Made by a program: the position numbers and the translations under genes
Assembly (NCBI RefSeq): GCF_029888045.1
Contig: NZ_JARXRN010000006.1
Coordinates: 1-64,000, forward strand
Source: Luteimonas rhizosphaericola
Lineage (GTDB): Bacteria > Pseudomonadota > Gammaproteobacteria > Xanthomonadales > Xanthomonadaceae
DNA: 64,000 nucleotides
Reading direction: 5' to 3'
Part shown: one piece after another, positions 1 to 9,546 of the stretch
Position numbering within the stretch: the first letter of the stretch is position 1
Layout of the letters: each line of letters opens with the position of its first letter
Notes under the pieces: model-generated
Databases searched by the model: none
Told to the model about the DNA's origin: nothing
The model's input: the letters and a program-made list of their open reading frames with translations, nothing else

Positions 1-243
1 AACGTGGCGATCACCCAGATGGACGAGGGCACGCAGCAGAACGCGGCCCTGGTCGAAGAAGCCACCGCCGCCGCGCGCAGCATGGAGCAGCAGGCGGGGC
101 AGCTGGTGCAGACGGTCGCGGTGTTCCGGGTGCAGGACGGTGCGCGCACCGCCGCGCACGGCGCCGGCACGGCGTCCAAGGTGCCGCGCGCGACGCGCCG
201 ACTGTCGGTCGCGCCCGCGCCCGAAGCCGACGCACTCGCCTGA
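1..243 (+). CDS. Methyl-accepting chemotaxis protein, C-terminal fragment
   Basis: The frame is open from the first base, so the gene starts upstream of the window. The visible 80 residues begin in the cytoplasmic signalling helix: QQNAALVEEATAAA is the typical methylation-helix sequence of chemoreceptors. A basic/proline-rich tail follows and ends at the TGA at 241-243. The receptor would feed the CheA-CheW array and be modified by the cheR and cheB products encoded just downstream. Its ligand-binding part cannot be seen. The family call is firm; the subtype is unknown. Confidence 0.85.
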   Translation, partial: NVAITQMDEGTQQNAALVEEATAAARSMEQQAGQLVQTVAVFRVQDGARTAAHGAGTASKVPRATRRLSVAPAPEADALA

Positions 244-280
244 TCGATCCGCTCCCCACCCTCCCCCACAACGGACTGTC

Positions 281-2584
281 ATGCCCATGCTCGCCCCACG
301 CGCCGAGGAAGCCGACGCACGTTCCCGCCCGCCGCAGGCATCCGCGGCGGCGGCGGACCCGACGTCCGACGGCGGCGCGCCGGCGCCGGACGGCGACGGC
401 CATGACGGCAGCCACGCCGCGCTGCTCACGGTGGCGACCGAACTGCTCGACTGCCCGTGCGCCCTGCTGTGGCTGGTCGAGGACGACGGGCTGCGCCTGG
501 TCGCCACCCGCGGACTGGCGCTGACACCGGTATTCGACCACTCGCGGCTGCACGCCCTGGTGAGCGCGGACCAGCCGGTGGCGGTCGTGCCCGACACCCG
601 CACGCATCCTGTGCTCGCCGGCGATCCGGTGGTGACCGGTGCGGGCCTGCACCACGTCGCGGCTGCCGCCCTGCTCGCGCCGGACGGCACCCTGCTCGGC
701 GTGATCGGCGTCGGCGACGCCTGCCGCCGCGATGAGTCGGCCGACACGATGTCCTCGCGCCTGCGCTCGCTGGCCGCGCTCGCCACGCGCACCCTGCCCG
801 GCACGCTGATGGCGCGCTGCCGCCAGGTGGCCGAGGCAGGCTTCAGTGCGATCGTGGTCGTCGACGGACGTGGCTCGACCATCTTCGCCAACGGCGCCGC
901 GCGCGAACTGCTCGGCGCCGCGGCCTCGCCCGGGCAGCCGGTCGAACACCTGGTGCCGCTGTCGCTGCAGCTCGACCCCGACGCGGTGTCGGACTGGCTG
1001 CACGCCCCGGCCTCGCCCGGCAACGACGTGCCCAGCGCGCGCGAACTGCGCATCCGCGACGCACTGGGCGAGCTGCGCGTGGTCGAGGCGGTGCGCTGCA
1101 GCTGGCACGACGGCATCGCCCTGGTGCTGCGCGACATCACCGACCACGGCGGCGCCCGGCGCGAACCACCGTCGGGGCGGCGCGACCCGCTGACCGGCCT
1201 GCCCAACCGCGAAGCCCTGTTCGCCAGCATCGGCGCCCTGCGCGGCCGCGGCGCGCGCCTCGGCGTCGCGCTGCTGGGCCTGGACAACTTCCGCGCCATC
1301 AACGAGGCGCTCGGCCACGTGATCGGCGACACCGTGCTGCAGGTGGTGGCGTGCCGGCTGATGGCCTGGCTGCCGACCGACGCGCAACTGGTGCGTTTCG
1401 GCGGCGACGAGTTCGCGATCCTGTTCGAGACGGCCGACACCGCCGACGCGCTCGAGCCGCGTCTGCAGGCACTGCTGCGCGACCTCGCGCGTCCATGCGA
1501 GGTCGAACACCAGCGCGTGCACGTGGAAGCCTGCATCGGCCTGGCGTTCGACGAGTCCGAAGCCGTGGCCGCCTACGAGGATTCGGGCAGCAGCGGCCTG
1601 CTCGCGCTCGCGGCGCTTGCGCTGCGCCACGCCAAGCGTGCCGGTACCCTGCAGCTGCGCCGCTTCACCCCGGCGATGCGCGAAGAGGCGGTCGACCGCC
1701 GCCACCTCGACCTCGAGCTGCGGCGCGCGTTCCGCGACGGCGAGTTCGAACTGCACTACCAGCCGCAGATCGACCTCGCCTCCGGCGTGGTCTCCGGCGC
1801 CGAGGCGCTGCTGCGCTGGCGCCATCCCGAGCGCGGGCTGCTGATGCCGGTCGCCTTCATCGACGCCCTCGCGCGCAGCGCGATCGCCCCGGCGGTGGGC
1901 AACTGGATCCTCCAGCAGGCCTGCCGCGATGCCGCCGGCTGGCCGGTGCTGCACGGGCGCCGGCTCAAGGTCGGCGTCAACCTGTTCCCGGCCCAGTTCA
2001 ACGACGACGCGCTGGTGGAGAAGGTCGATGCCGCGCTGCGCGCCAGCGGCCTGCCTGCAGACCAGCTCGAGATCGAGCTGACCGAGACCATCGCCCTGCG
2101 CGACGACGGTGTGGCCGAGAAGACCCTGCTGCAGCTGCGCAGCCGCGGCATCCGCGTGTCCTACGACGACTTCGGCACCGGCCACGCCTCGCTGTCGATG
2201 CTGCACCGGCTGCCGGTGGACCGGGTCAAGATCGACCGCTCGTTCGTCCGCGACCTGGTCGCCAGCCGCGGCGACAAGGCGATCGTGCGCTCGATCACGC
2301 TGATCGCGAAGAACTTCGACATGGAAGTGATCGCCGAGGGCGTGGAATCGCGCGACCAGGTGGTGCTGCTGCGCGAGTTCGGCTGCCACGAAGTGCAGGG
2401 ATTCCTGTACTCGATGGCGCTGGCACCGCGCCTGTTCGAGCGCTGGCTGTCCGACCACGTGCCGCAGGCGGCCTCCGCCCCGGCGGCGGCGCGTTCGCCC
2501 GCGGACGCGTCGCTGGATGCGGCCGATCCCGCGGAGGCGGCCGCCACCGCGGCGATGGCCGCCGCGGAGCCGTGCCATGGCTGA
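281..2584 (+). CDS. GAF-PAS-GGDEF-EAL cyclic-di-GMP protein
   Basis: A 767-residue bifunctional c-di-GMP protein. A low-complexity start is followed by a GAF-like domain (about 40-190) and a PAS-like domain (about 200-290). The GGDEF domain starts at DPLTGLPN and keeps an intact GGDEF signature at 374-378, but no RxxD inhibitory site is visible in front of it. The EAL domain has EAL at 508-510 and the metal/catalytic signatures ELTET, DDFGTG, KIDRSF and AEGVES, so phosphodiesterase activity looks possible. The ATG at 281 is chosen because it lies 37 bases after the receptor stop, although the frame is open further upstream. The stop overlaps the cheR start by 8 bases, placing this enzyme in the chemotaxis operon. 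Which activity dominates cannot be told. Confidence 0.9.
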   Translation: MPMLAPRAEEADARSRPPQASAAAADPTSDGGAPAPDGDGHDGSHAALLTVATELLDCPCALLWLVEDDGLRLVATRGLALTPVFDHSRLHALVSADQPVAVVPDTRTHPVLAGDPVVTGAGLHHVAAAALLAPDGTLLGVIGVGDACRRDESADTMSSRLRSLAALATRTLPGTLMARCRQVAEAGFSAIVVVDGRGSTIFANGAARELLGAAASPGQPVEHLVPLSLQLDPDAVSDWLHAPASPGNDVPSARELRIRDALGELRVVEAVRCSWHDGIALVLRDITDHGGARREPPSGRRDPLTGLPNREALFASIGALRGRGARLGVALLGLDNFRAINEALGHVIGDTVLQVVACRLMAWLPTDAQLVRFGGDEFAILFETADTADALEPRLQALLRDLARPCEVEHQRVHVEACIGLAFDESEAVAAYEDSGSSGLLALAALALRHAKRAGTLQLRRFTPAMREEAVDRRHLDLELRRAFRDGEFELHYQPQIDLASGVVSGAEALLRWRHPERGLLMPVAFIDALARSAIAPAVGNWILQQACRDAAGWPVLHGRRLKVGVNLFPAQFNDDALVEKVDAALRASGLPADQLEIELTETIALRDDGVAEKTLLQLRSRGIRVSYDDFGTGHASLSMLHRLPVDRVKIDRSFVRDLVASRGDKAIVRSITLIAKNFDMEVIAEGVESRDQVVLLREFGCHEVQGFLYSMALAPRLFERWLSDHVPQAASAPAAARSPADASLDAADPAEAAATAAMAAAEPCHG

Positions 2585-3452
2585 GCTGCTGCGCGAGCCA
2601 CCGTCCTCCGCGACCGGAGAGCGCACGTTCGCGTTCGAGGACCGCGACTTCCGCCGCGTGTGCCGGATGATCTACGAGCGCGCGGGCATCAGCCTGGGCG
2701 ACCACAAGCGCGACATGGTCTACAGCCGCCTGGTGCGGCGCCTGCGCGCGCGCGGCATCGAGCGCTTCAGCGATTACCTGGACCTGGTCGACGCCGACGC
2801 GGGCGACGAGCCGGAGCAGTTCGTCAACGCGCTCACCACCAACCTGACCTCGTTCTTCCGCGAGGCGCACCACTTCCCGCTGCTGGCCACCCAGCTGCGC
2901 GCGGCCTGGCAGGGCGGCCCGCCGCTGCTGGTCTGGTGCTGCGCGGCCTCGACCGGCGAGGAGCCCTACTCGCTGGCGATCACGGCCTGCGAGGCCTTCG
3001 ACACCCTGACCCCGCCGGTCCGGATCCTGGCCACCGACATCGACACCGCCGTGCTGCAGTCGGCCGCGCGCGGGGTGTATACGCTCGACCGTATCGACGC
3101 GCTGGAGCCGGCACGCAAGCGGCGCTTCTTCCAGCGCGGCGCCGGCGCCAACGCCGGCCTGTGCCGGGTGCGCCCGGAGCTGCGCGCACTGCTCGAATTC
3201 CGGCCGCTGAACCTGCTCGATCGCGACTACGGCCTCAAGCGCGGCGCCTACGCCGCGGTGTTCTGCCGCAACGTGATGATCTACTTCGACAAGCCGACCC
3301 AGTACGGCGTGCTGCAGCGGATCGTGCCGACCCTGGCCGAGGGCGGGCGCCTGTACACCGGCCATTCGGAAAGCTTCAACCACGCCGCCGACCTGGTGTC
3401 GCCCTGCGGACGGACGGTCTATCGCGCAGCGGCCGACGGCGGTGCCCGATGA
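2577..3452 (+). CDS. cheR: Chemotaxis protein methyltransferase CheR
   Basis: A 291-residue S-adenosylmethionine-dependent methyltransferase that methylates glutamates on chemoreceptors. The N-terminal helical CheR domain includes YERAGISLGDHKRDMVYSRL. The catalytic domain carries the SAM-binding loop WCCAASTGEEPYSLAI and the conserved CRNVMIYFD segment. Length is normal for the family. The ATG at 2577 overlaps the upstream stop by 8 bases and the cheR stop overlaps the cheD start (ATGA), so the genes are very probably translationally coupled. No C-terminal TPR extension is present. The family call is firm. Confidence 0.95.
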   Translation: MAELLREPPSSATGERTFAFEDRDFRRVCRMIYERAGISLGDHKRDMVYSRLVRRLRARGIERFSDYLDLVDADAGDEPEQFVNALTTNLTSFFREAHHFPLLATQLRAAWQGGPPLLVWCCAASTGEEPYSLAITACEAFDTLTPPVRILATDIDTAVLQSAARGVYTLDRIDALEPARKRRFFQRGAGANAGLCRVRPELRALLEFRPLNLLDRDYGLKRGAYAAVFCRNVMIYFDKPTQYGVLQRIVPTLAEGGRLYTGHSESFNHAADLVSPCGRTVYRAAADGGAR

Positions 3453-4039
3453 GCGCCACGCTGGCGGTCCCGTCCACCGGCGGGTATTTCGATTCCGCGC
3501 TGCAGACCCGCGCCATCCGCCTGCTGCCGGCCGACTACCTGGTGACCGACCAGCCGGTCGCGCTGGTGACCCTGCTCGGCTCGTGCGTGGCCGCCTGCCT
3601 GTACGACCCGGCGATGCGCCTGGGCGGGATGAACCACTTCATGCTGCCCGGCGGCGACGACAACGACGCCACGTCCGCGCGCTACGGCGTCAACGCCATG
3701 GAATTGCTGATCAACGACCTGCTCAAGCGCGGCGCGCGCCGCCAGCGGCTGCAGGCCAAGGTGTTCGGCGGCGGCAACGTGCTCAGCGGATTCCACAGCC
3801 ATCCCATCGGCACCCGCAACGCGCGCTTCGTGCTCGACTACCTGGACGCGGAGAAGATCCCGGTCCTGGCGCAGGACCTGGGCGACACCCAGGCGCGCAA
3901 GGTCGGCTTCTTCGTGCAGACCGGGCGCAGCCTGGTCAAGCGCCTGCCGGCCACCCGCGACGAGGTGGTGGACGCCGAGCGCGCGCTGTACGGCCGACTG
4001 GCGCGCGCGCCGGTCGCCGGGACCGTGGAACTGTTCTGA
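3449..4039 (+). CDS. cheD: Chemoreceptor glutamine deamidase CheD
   Basis: A 196-residue CheD, which deamidates specific glutamines on chemoreceptors and tunes adaptation. The core [11 protein letters not shown] holds the catalytic cysteine, GGMNHFMLP the catalytic histidine, and KVFGGGNVL is the usual third block. The start overlaps the cheR stop by ATGA. The protein ends in GTVELF; the receptor two genes downstream ends in almost the same residues (GSVELF). The cheR-cheD-cheB order is common in proteobacterial chemotaxis operons. Confidence 0.95.
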   Translation: MSATLAVPSTGGYFDSALQTRAIRLLPADYLVTDQPVALVTLLGSCVAACLYDPAMRLGGMNHFMLPGGDDNDATSARYGVNAMELLINDLLKRGARRQRLQAKVFGGGNVLSGFHSHPIGTRNARFVLDYLDAEKIPVLAQDLGDTQARKVGFFVQTGRSLVKRLPATRDEVVDAERALYGRLARAPVAGTVELF

Positions 4040-4040
4040 C

Positions 4041-5090
4041 ATGGCCCGCCGCCCCATCCGGGTGCTGGTGGTCGACGACTCGGCCCTGGTACGGGCGCTG
4101 ATGTCCGAACTGCTGGGCGACGATCCCGGCATCGAGGTGGTCGGCACCGCGTCCGATCCGTACATCGCGCGCGAGAAGATCAAGCAGCTCGCGCCGGACG
4201 TGCTGACGCTCGACGTCGAGATGCCGCGCATGGACGGGCTCACGTTCCTGCGCAACCTGATGCGGCTGCGGCCGATGCCGGTGCTGATGGTGTCGTCGCT
4301 GACCGAAGCCGGCGCGAGCGTGACGCTCGACGCCCTGGCGCTGGGCGCGGTGGACTTCATCGCCAAGCCCAAGATCGACGTCGCCCGCGGCCTGGCCGGC
4401 TACGGCCCGATGCTGGTGGAGAAGGTCAAGCAGGCCGCGAACGCGCGCGTGGCGCGGATCGCGCCGGCCGATGCCGCCGCGACGCCTCCGCTGCAGGGGC
4501 CGATCGGCTACCGCACCACCGAGCGCCTGCTCGCGATCGGCGCGTCCACCGGCGGCACCGAGGCGATCCGCGAGGTGCTCGAGCAGATGCCGGCCGACGC
4601 GCCGGCCACGGTGATCGTGCAGCACATCCCGGCCGCGTTCAGCGGCCCGTTCGCCGAGCGGCTCGACCGCCACAGCCGCATGACGGTGATGGAAGCCACC
4701 GACCAGCAGCCCCTGCTCGCCGGCCATGCCTACGTCGCGCCGGGCGGCCGTCACCTGCGCGTGGTGCGCAGCGGTGCGCGCTGGATCTGCCGGCTGGGCG
4801 ACGACGATCCGGTGCGCCGCCACCGGCCCAGCGTCGACGTGCTGTTTGAATCGGTGGCCGCGCACGCCGGGCGCAACGCCACCGCGGCCCTGCTCACCGG
4901 CATGGGCGACGACGGCGCCGCGGGGCTGCTGTCGCTGCGTCGCGCGGGCGCACGTACGCTGGCCCAGGACGAGGCCAGCAGCGTGATCTGGGGCATGCCC
5001 GGCGCGGCGGTCGCGCTCGGCGCGGCCGACGAGGTCGTGCCGCTGGAACAGGTCGCTCGGCGGCTGCTGGCCGCCCCTCGCGAGCGCTAA
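4041..5090 (+). CDS. cheB: Chemotaxis response regulator methylesterase CheB
   Basis: A 349-residue two-domain CheB. The receiver domain (about 5-125) has the acidic pocket VVDDS and phospho-acceptor Asp58 in [10 protein letters not shown]. The C-terminal methylesterase domain (about 155-345) carries nucleophile Ser169 in GASTGG, the histidine in VQHIP, and [10 protein letters not shown]. It removes methyl groups from receptors, opposing CheR, and is activated by CheA. It begins one base after the cheD stop. The arrangement and motifs leave little doubt. Confidence 0.96.
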   Translation: MARRPIRVLVVDDSALVRALMSELLGDDPGIEVVGTASDPYIAREKIKQLAPDVLTLDVEMPRMDGLTFLRNLMRLRPMPVLMVSSLTEAGASVTLDALALGAVDFIAKPKIDVARGLAGYGPMLVEKVKQAANARVARIAPADAAATPPLQGPIGYRTTERLLAIGASTGGTEAIREVLEQMPADAPATVIVQHIPAAFSGPFAERLDRHSRMTVMEATDQQPLLAGHAYVAPGGRHLRVVRSGARWICRLGDDDPVRRHRPSVDVLFESVAAHAGRNATAALLTGMGDDGAAGLLSLRRAGARTLAQDEASSVIWGMPGAAVALGAADEVVPLEQVARRLLAAPRER

Positions 5091-5104
5091 AGCGCGCCGC
5101 CACG

Positions 5105-5123
5105 CTGCCGTTACCGACGGCAG
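5105..5123 (+). terminator. Small hairpin between cheB and the next receptor
   Basis: CTGCCGT and ACGGCAG form a 7-bp stem around a 5-base loop, 15 bases after the cheB stop and 31 bases before the chosen start of the next gene. No T-run follows, so it may be an attenuator, a processing site or chance rather than a terminator. Confidence 0.25.
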
Positions 5124-5153
5124 ACCCACCTCATGCAACCGGCAGGACCGACG

Positions 5154-6332
5154 ATGGATTCGCGTGTATTGCTTCGCCTCGCAGCGCCCGTGGCGCTCAC
5201 CCTCGTCCTGGTCCTCGCGCAGGCGCTGGACCTGGCCCCCGCCATCCGCTGGGGCGCCCTGGCCGCCATGTCGCTGGCCTGGCTCGGCTTCGCCTGGACC
5301 GTGCTGCGTCCATCGCAGGGCGATGCCGCGCTGCTGCGCGAGCAGAGCCGGGTGCTGGAGGAACTGCGCACCTTCATCGGCGCCGAAGTGCAGGGTTCGC
5401 GCGACGAGATCGAACGCACCCGCGAACTGATCCGCGAGTCGGTGGCCAAGCTCGGCACCAGCTTCGACGCGGTCAACCGCAAGTCGCGCCAGCAGAGCGA
5501 GGTCGCCTCGCGCATCATCGACCGCCGCAGCGACGGCGACGGCAGCGGCTCGGACGTGCACCGCTTCGCGCTGCAGGCCAGCCAGCAGATGGAGCAGCTG
5601 GTCGAGGCGCTGGAAGCGGTCAGCGGCCAGAGCGGCGCCACCGTGACCCACATCGACGCCATGGCCGAGCACCTGGACGGCATCTTCTCGCTGCTCGAGG
5701 ACGTCAAGTCGATCGCCGACCAGACCAACCTGCTCGCGCTCAACGCCGCGATCGAGGCCGCGCGTGCCGGCGAAGCCGGTCGTGGCTTCGCGGTGGTCGC
5801 CGACGAGGTGCGCAACCTGTCGGAGCGCTCGACCGCGTTCAACGAACAGATCCGCAAGCTCGCCCACAGTTCCAAGGACTCGATCGCCCGGGTGCGCGAC
5901 ACCGTCAGCACGATGGCCTCGCGCGACCTGGACCGCAGCCGCGTCGCCCGCGCCGAAGCCGCGGCGATGCTCGAGCGCGTCGACGGCATCAACCGCAACC
6001 TTGGCACCGGCATGCGCGAAATCGCCGAGTGCAGCAAGTCGATCGACGGCTCGGTCGCCGAGGCGGTGCGCTCGCTGCAGTTCGAGGACATCGCCACCCA
6101 GGCGCTGGGCGCGGCCAACGTGCATCTCGACCGGCTGGGCGCGATCAACCGCGAAGCCACCGTGCTGCAGGACCTGCTGCACCGCAGCGGCGGCCAGTCC
6201 GGCGCGGAACTGCGCCAGGCGCTGTCGCAGATCGGGCAGCGCATCGCCCAGATGCGCGGCGAGTGGGAGCGTCCGCCGCACAAGCCGGTGACCCAGCAGT
6301 CGATGGACGCCGGCAGCGTCGAACTGTTCTGA
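5154..6332 (+). CDS. Methyl-accepting protein without a periplasmic sensor domain
   Basis: A 392-residue chemoreceptor-like protein. Two hydrophobic segments (about 6-26 and 33-50) are separated by only about six residues, so there is no periplasmic ligand-binding domain and no clear HAMP. The rest is a coiled-coil signalling domain with the hairpin tip [20 protein letters not shown] and then [17 protein letters not shown] 5154 is preferred over ATG 5133 because AGGA sits at good spacing before it. The protein ends in GSVELF. It closes the che operon and probably senses a cytoplasmic or membrane signal, or acts as a structural receptor; the signal is unknown. Confidence 0.88.
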   Translation: MDSRVLLRLAAPVALTLVLVLAQALDLAPAIRWGALAAMSLAWLGFAWTVLRPSQGDAALLREQSRVLEELRTFIGAEVQGSRDEIERTRELIRESVAKLGTSFDAVNRKSRQQSEVASRIIDRRSDGDGSGSDVHRFALQASQQMEQLVEALEAVSGQSGATVTHIDAMAEHLDGIFSLLEDVKSIADQTNLLALNAAIEAARAGEAGRGFAVVADEVRNLSERSTAFNEQIRKLAHSSKDSIARVRDTVSTMASRDLDRSRVARAEAAAMLERVDGINRNLGTGMREIAECSKSIDGSVAEAVRSLQFEDIATQALGAANVHLDRLGAINREATVLQDLLHRSGGQSGAELRQALSQIGQRIAQMRGEWERPPHKPVTQQSMDAGSVELF

Positions 6333-6403
6333 CCGGGCCTCGCCCGCCGCGCGCGGGCGGCCCGAGGTTGCGGCCGGACGGCTGCGGCCGGTAGCTTGGC
6401 CGC

Positions 6404-8218
6404 ATGCCCGATCCCGCGACCGCCCCGACGCCCCGGCCCGCCCGGGCCCTGCTCGGCGAATTCACCCGGCTGCTGCTGCTCGCGGTCGTGCTGCCGGTGC
6501 TGGTGCTGTCCGGGGTGCTGCTGTGGCAGGCCTCGGTCTCGGTGCGCGAACAGAGCGCGACCCGCCTGGCGGCCACCGCCCACGCCGGGGCGCGCGAGCT
6601 CGAAGGCTTCCTGCAGGTACACCAGGCCGCGCTGCAGGTGCTGGCCGACCGCCGCGCCGGCGAAGCCAGCCTGGACGACGTCGCGCGCTGGCAGGCCGAC
6701 CTCGCCCGCATCAGCCGCCACTATCCGGCCTTCGCCACGATGCTGGTGACCGATGCCGACGGCCGCATCCTGGCCAGCGAACCTGGGCTGCCGGAGGGCG
6801 GGCCGCAGTCGGTCGCCGACCGCGAGTATTTCCAGGTGCCGCGCGAGAGCGGGCGCGGCCATGTCTCCAACGCCTTCCGCGGCCGCGGCCATGGCCGCGA
6901 CGTGCTGGTGGCGGTGTCGGTGCCGCTGCAGGCGGACGGACGCTTCGCCGGCGTGCTGGAAGGTTCGATCCGGGTCGATTCGCTGGGCATGCGCCGGGGC
7001 GGCCTGGACGAGCACGGCTTCGAGGTGCTGCTGCTCGACCGCGCCCTGACCGTGATCCAGTCGGGCGCCGGAATGCCGCAGCGTCCGCTCTACGCCCTGG
7101 GCGACGCGACCGGCGACCGCGAGCTGGCGCGCCTGGCGCGCGGCGAGCGCGGCATGCGTTCGCTGCGCGGCGCGCTGCGCGACGGCGACGACGCATTCGC
7201 GTACGCCGCCCCGCTCGACAACGGCTGGCACTTGGTCCTGCTGCAGCCGCACGCCGTGGTCGACGCCGAGCTGCGCCGCAACGCGCTGGCGCTGCTGGCG
7301 GTCCTGGCGCTGGTGCTCGCCGGCGTGCTCGCGGTGGCGGTGGCCAAGCTGCGGCGGCTCGGCCACAGCGTGCACGGGCTGCTCGAGCGCATGCAGCAGT
7401 TCGCGCTCGACAGCGACCCGAGCCCGATCGCACCCGACAACCTGCCCAGCGAGCTGGTGCCGCTGGTCGACGCGATGAACGCACTGGCCGCGCGCGCGCG
7501 CGCCTCCTACGAAACGGTGAACCTGAGCCTGCAGGAACAGCGCCACCTGCGCGAGGAACTGCAGTCGGTCGCGCAGCGCCTGCTCACGGTGCAGGAGGAC
7601 GAGCGCCGCGCGCTCTCGCGCGAACTGCACGACGACATCGGCCAGTCCATCACCGCGATCAAGCTGGCGGCCACGTCGCTGACCGACGACAGCCTGGCCA
7701 CGGACGCGGCGGTGCGGCGCGAGATCCTCGACGAGGTCATCGCCATCGCCGACCAGACCGTGCACAAGCTGCGCAACCTGTCGCTGCTGCTGCGCCCGCC
7801 GCAGCTCGATTCGCTCGGCCTGGAAGCGGCGCTGCGCGGGCAGGTGGCCGCGCTGGCGCGCAACAGCCGGCTGCAGGTCGAACTGGACGTGGCGCCGATC
7901 GCCCAGCGCCTGCCGGCCGCGGTCGAACTGGCCTGCTTCCGCATCGCGCAGGAAGCGATGACCAATGTCGCCCGCCACGCCGGCGCCACGCATGCACGCG
8001 TCCGCGTGGCGATCGAGCACGTCGACGGCCAGCGCAGCCTGGTGCTGCGCGTGGTCGACGACGGCCACGGCATCGATCCCGAGCGCCCCGGCGGCCTGGG
8101 CCTGCTCACCATGCGTGAACGCGCCACCCAGCTCGGCGGCAGCCTGGCGATCAACTCGCGCGAGGGCGGCGGCACTCAGGTTCGCGCCGTGCTGCCGATA
8201 CCGGGGGATGGCGCCTGA
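6404..8218 (+). CDS. Cache-domain sensor histidine kinase (HisKA_3 type)
   Basis: A 604-residue membrane kinase. TM1 lies at about 20-45, followed by a periplasmic Cache-like sensor region (about 48-285), TM2 (about 290-312), a HAMP/linker and a coiled coil. The HisKA_3 phospho-acceptor is His409 in RELHDDIGQ. The ATPase domain has the N box EAMTNVARHAG and G boxes DDGHGID and GGLGLLTMRERA. Such NarX/DegS-type kinases usually pair with a NarL-family regulator, but none is encoded nearby, so it is an orphan here. A GC-rich inverted repeat lies in the 71-base gap upstream. The ligand is unknown. Confidence 0.9.
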   Translation: MPDPATAPTPRPARALLGEFTRLLLLAVVLPVLVLSGVLLWQASVSVREQSATRLAATAHAGARELEGFLQVHQAALQVLADRRAGEASLDDVARWQADLARISRHYPAFATMLVTDADGRILASEPGLPEGGPQSVADREYFQVPRESGRGHVSNAFRGRGHGRDVLVAVSVPLQADGRFAGVLEGSIRVDSLGMRRGGLDEHGFEVLLLDRALTVIQSGAGMPQRPLYALGDATGDRELARLARGERGMRSLRGALRDGDDAFAYAAPLDNGWHLVLLQPHAVVDAELRRNALALLAVLALVLAGVLAVAVAKLRRLGHSVHGLLERMQQFALDSDPSPIAPDNLPSELVPLVDAMNALAARARASYETVNLSLQEQRHLREELQSVAQRLLTVQEDERRALSRELHDDIGQSITAIKLAATSLTDDSLATDAAVRREILDEVIAIADQTVHKLRNLSLLLRPPQLDSLGLEAALRGQVAALARNSRLQVELDVAPIAQRLPAAVELACFRIAQEAMTNVARHAGATHARVRVAIEHVDGQRSLVLRVVDDGHGIDPERPGGLGLLTMRERATQLGGSLAINSREGGGTQVRAVLPIPGDGA

Positions 8219-8327
8219 CGATGCGCCGGCCGGAACTGTGCGCCGCGTGGAAGAACGCGCAGCGCGCGCTACGGGCGGCGGCGGTGGCGCGGTATCTTTC
8301 CCGCCCGGGGAATCGAAGGGGAATGCA

Positions 8328-9389
8328 GTGCGGATCGTTGTAGTCGGAGGCGACACGGACCATATCGCGGCCGTGGCGCGCGAACTGTCGGAACACGACC
8401 TGGCGTGGCACCTGGACCACGTGGCTTCGGATGCCGACGTCCCGGCCGCGGGCAGCGACGGCGCGCCGGACGTGATCGTGTGCGCCTCGCGGGTGGGCGA
8501 TCGTGCCGGCCTGCCGGTGCTGGCCGGCCTGTACCGCCGCCATCCCGATGCGATGCGCATCCTGCTGGTGGCGCCCGAGGGCGGGCACGACCTGTTCGAC
8601 GCGCTCACCAACAGCCACCGCATCCTCAACGAACCGCTGGATTCGCTGGCGCTGATCGATGCGGTCGAGAGCGTGGCCGAACTGCGCACCCTGCTCGACG
8701 ACCCGGCGCTGAAATCCGCGATCGAGCGCGTCGGCACGCTGCCGGCCGCGCCGCGCCAGTACCTCGCGCTGACCACGCTGCTGCGCGATCCCGACAGCAC
8801 CGCGGCGAAGATCGCCGACGTGGTGGCGCAGGATCCGACCGTCGCCGCGCGCGTGCTGCGGCTGTCCAACTCGGCGTACTACTCCGGCGGCCGCGAGATC
8901 GCCGACCTGCGCTCGGCGGTCACCCGCCTCGGCCACAACACGCTGCGCCAGCTGGTGCTCGCCAGCGAAGTGTTCTCCGCCGGTCCCGAGGCCGACGAGC
9001 TGCGCGACCGCGCGCTGCGCATCTCGCAGCTGGCCGGCAAGCTGCTGGCCGGACCGAGTGCGGACCTGGCCACCACCGCCGGCCTGCTGGCCGAAGTCGG
9101 CCTGCTGCTGCCGCGCACCGCGGTCGACGCCTCCACCACGCCCTACAGCACCACCGGCGCCTATCTGCTGGGCCTGTGGGGCCTGCCCGCGCCGATCGTC
9201 GAGGCGGTCGCATTCCACGACCGTCCTTCGCGCGTGCGCGGCAGTTTCTGGGTCACCGGCGCGGTGCACGTGGCCGCGGCCCTGGTCAACGGCCGCGAGC
9301 CCGACGAGGCCTACCTGCGCTCGGTCGGCCAGTACGACCGCCTGCCGCGCTGGCGCGAGCTGGCGAAGGCGTCTACCGGCAGCGAGTGA
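8328..9389 (+). CDS. HDOD protein with degenerate receiver-like N-terminus
   Basis: A 353-residue protein. Residues 1-115 resemble a response-regulator receiver fold, but the acidic phosphorylation pocket is missing: the strand expected to carry the acceptor Asp reads VIVCASRVGD. Residues about 130-330 form an HDOD domain (QDPTVAARVLRLSNSAYY, then SAVTRLGHNTLRQLVLAS), a signalling fold related to HD phosphohydrolases but lacking their metal-binding residues. GTG 8328 is chosen because GAAGGGGA lies just before it; the frame is open upstream without another good start. It follows the kinase by 109 bases. Its role is probably regulatory; the target is unknown. Confidence 0.8.
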   Translation: MRIVVVGGDTDHIAAVARELSEHDLAWHLDHVASDADVPAAGSDGAPDVIVCASRVGDRAGLPVLAGLYRRHPDAMRILLVAPEGGHDLFDALTNSHRILNEPLDSLALIDAVESVAELRTLLDDPALKSAIERVGTLPAAPRQYLALTTLLRDPDSTAAKIADVVAQDPTVAARVLRLSNSAYYSGGREIADLRSAVTRLGHNTLRQLVLASEVFSAGPEADELRDRALRISQLAGKLLAGPSADLATTAGLLAEVGLLLPRTAVDASTTPYSTTGAYLLGLWGLPAPIVEAVAFHDRPSRVRGSFWVTGAVHVAAALVNGREPDEAYLRSVGQYDRLPRWRELAKASTGSE

Positions 9390-9414
9390 GCGCGCACGCG
9401 GCGTCCGCGCGCGG

Positions 9415-9546
9415 TCACCCGATCCACAGCCGCAGCAGCCACGCCACCGTCCCGACGGCGGCCAGCCCCGCCAGCCACAGCGCGACGAACCACGCCAGCC
9501 GCTTCCACAGCGGCCCCGGCGCGGCATCGCGCGCGTCACCGGCCAT
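9415..9546 (-). CDS. DUF2474-type small subunit of cytochrome bd oxidase
   Basis: A 43-residue single-pass membrane protein: PLWKRLAWFVALWLAG opens a transmembrane helix that runs to about residue 40. It resembles DUF2474, a short protein often found after cydB of cyanide-insensitive oxidases and analogous to CydX. Its ATG shares one base with the cydB TGA stop, so it is translationally coupled. It probably stabilises the CydAB complex in the inner membrane. It is short, but its position and composition make it convincing. Confidence 0.8.
   Translation of the reverse strand: MAGDARDAAPGPLWKRLAWFVALWLAGLAAVGTVAWLLRLWIG

Noticed and set aside
5111..8869. A 1252-codon minus-strand open frame across the receptor and kinase genes
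   Set aside because: Composition is Arg/Ser/Ala-rich and nonsensical, and the plus strand carries clearly recognisable signalling genes.
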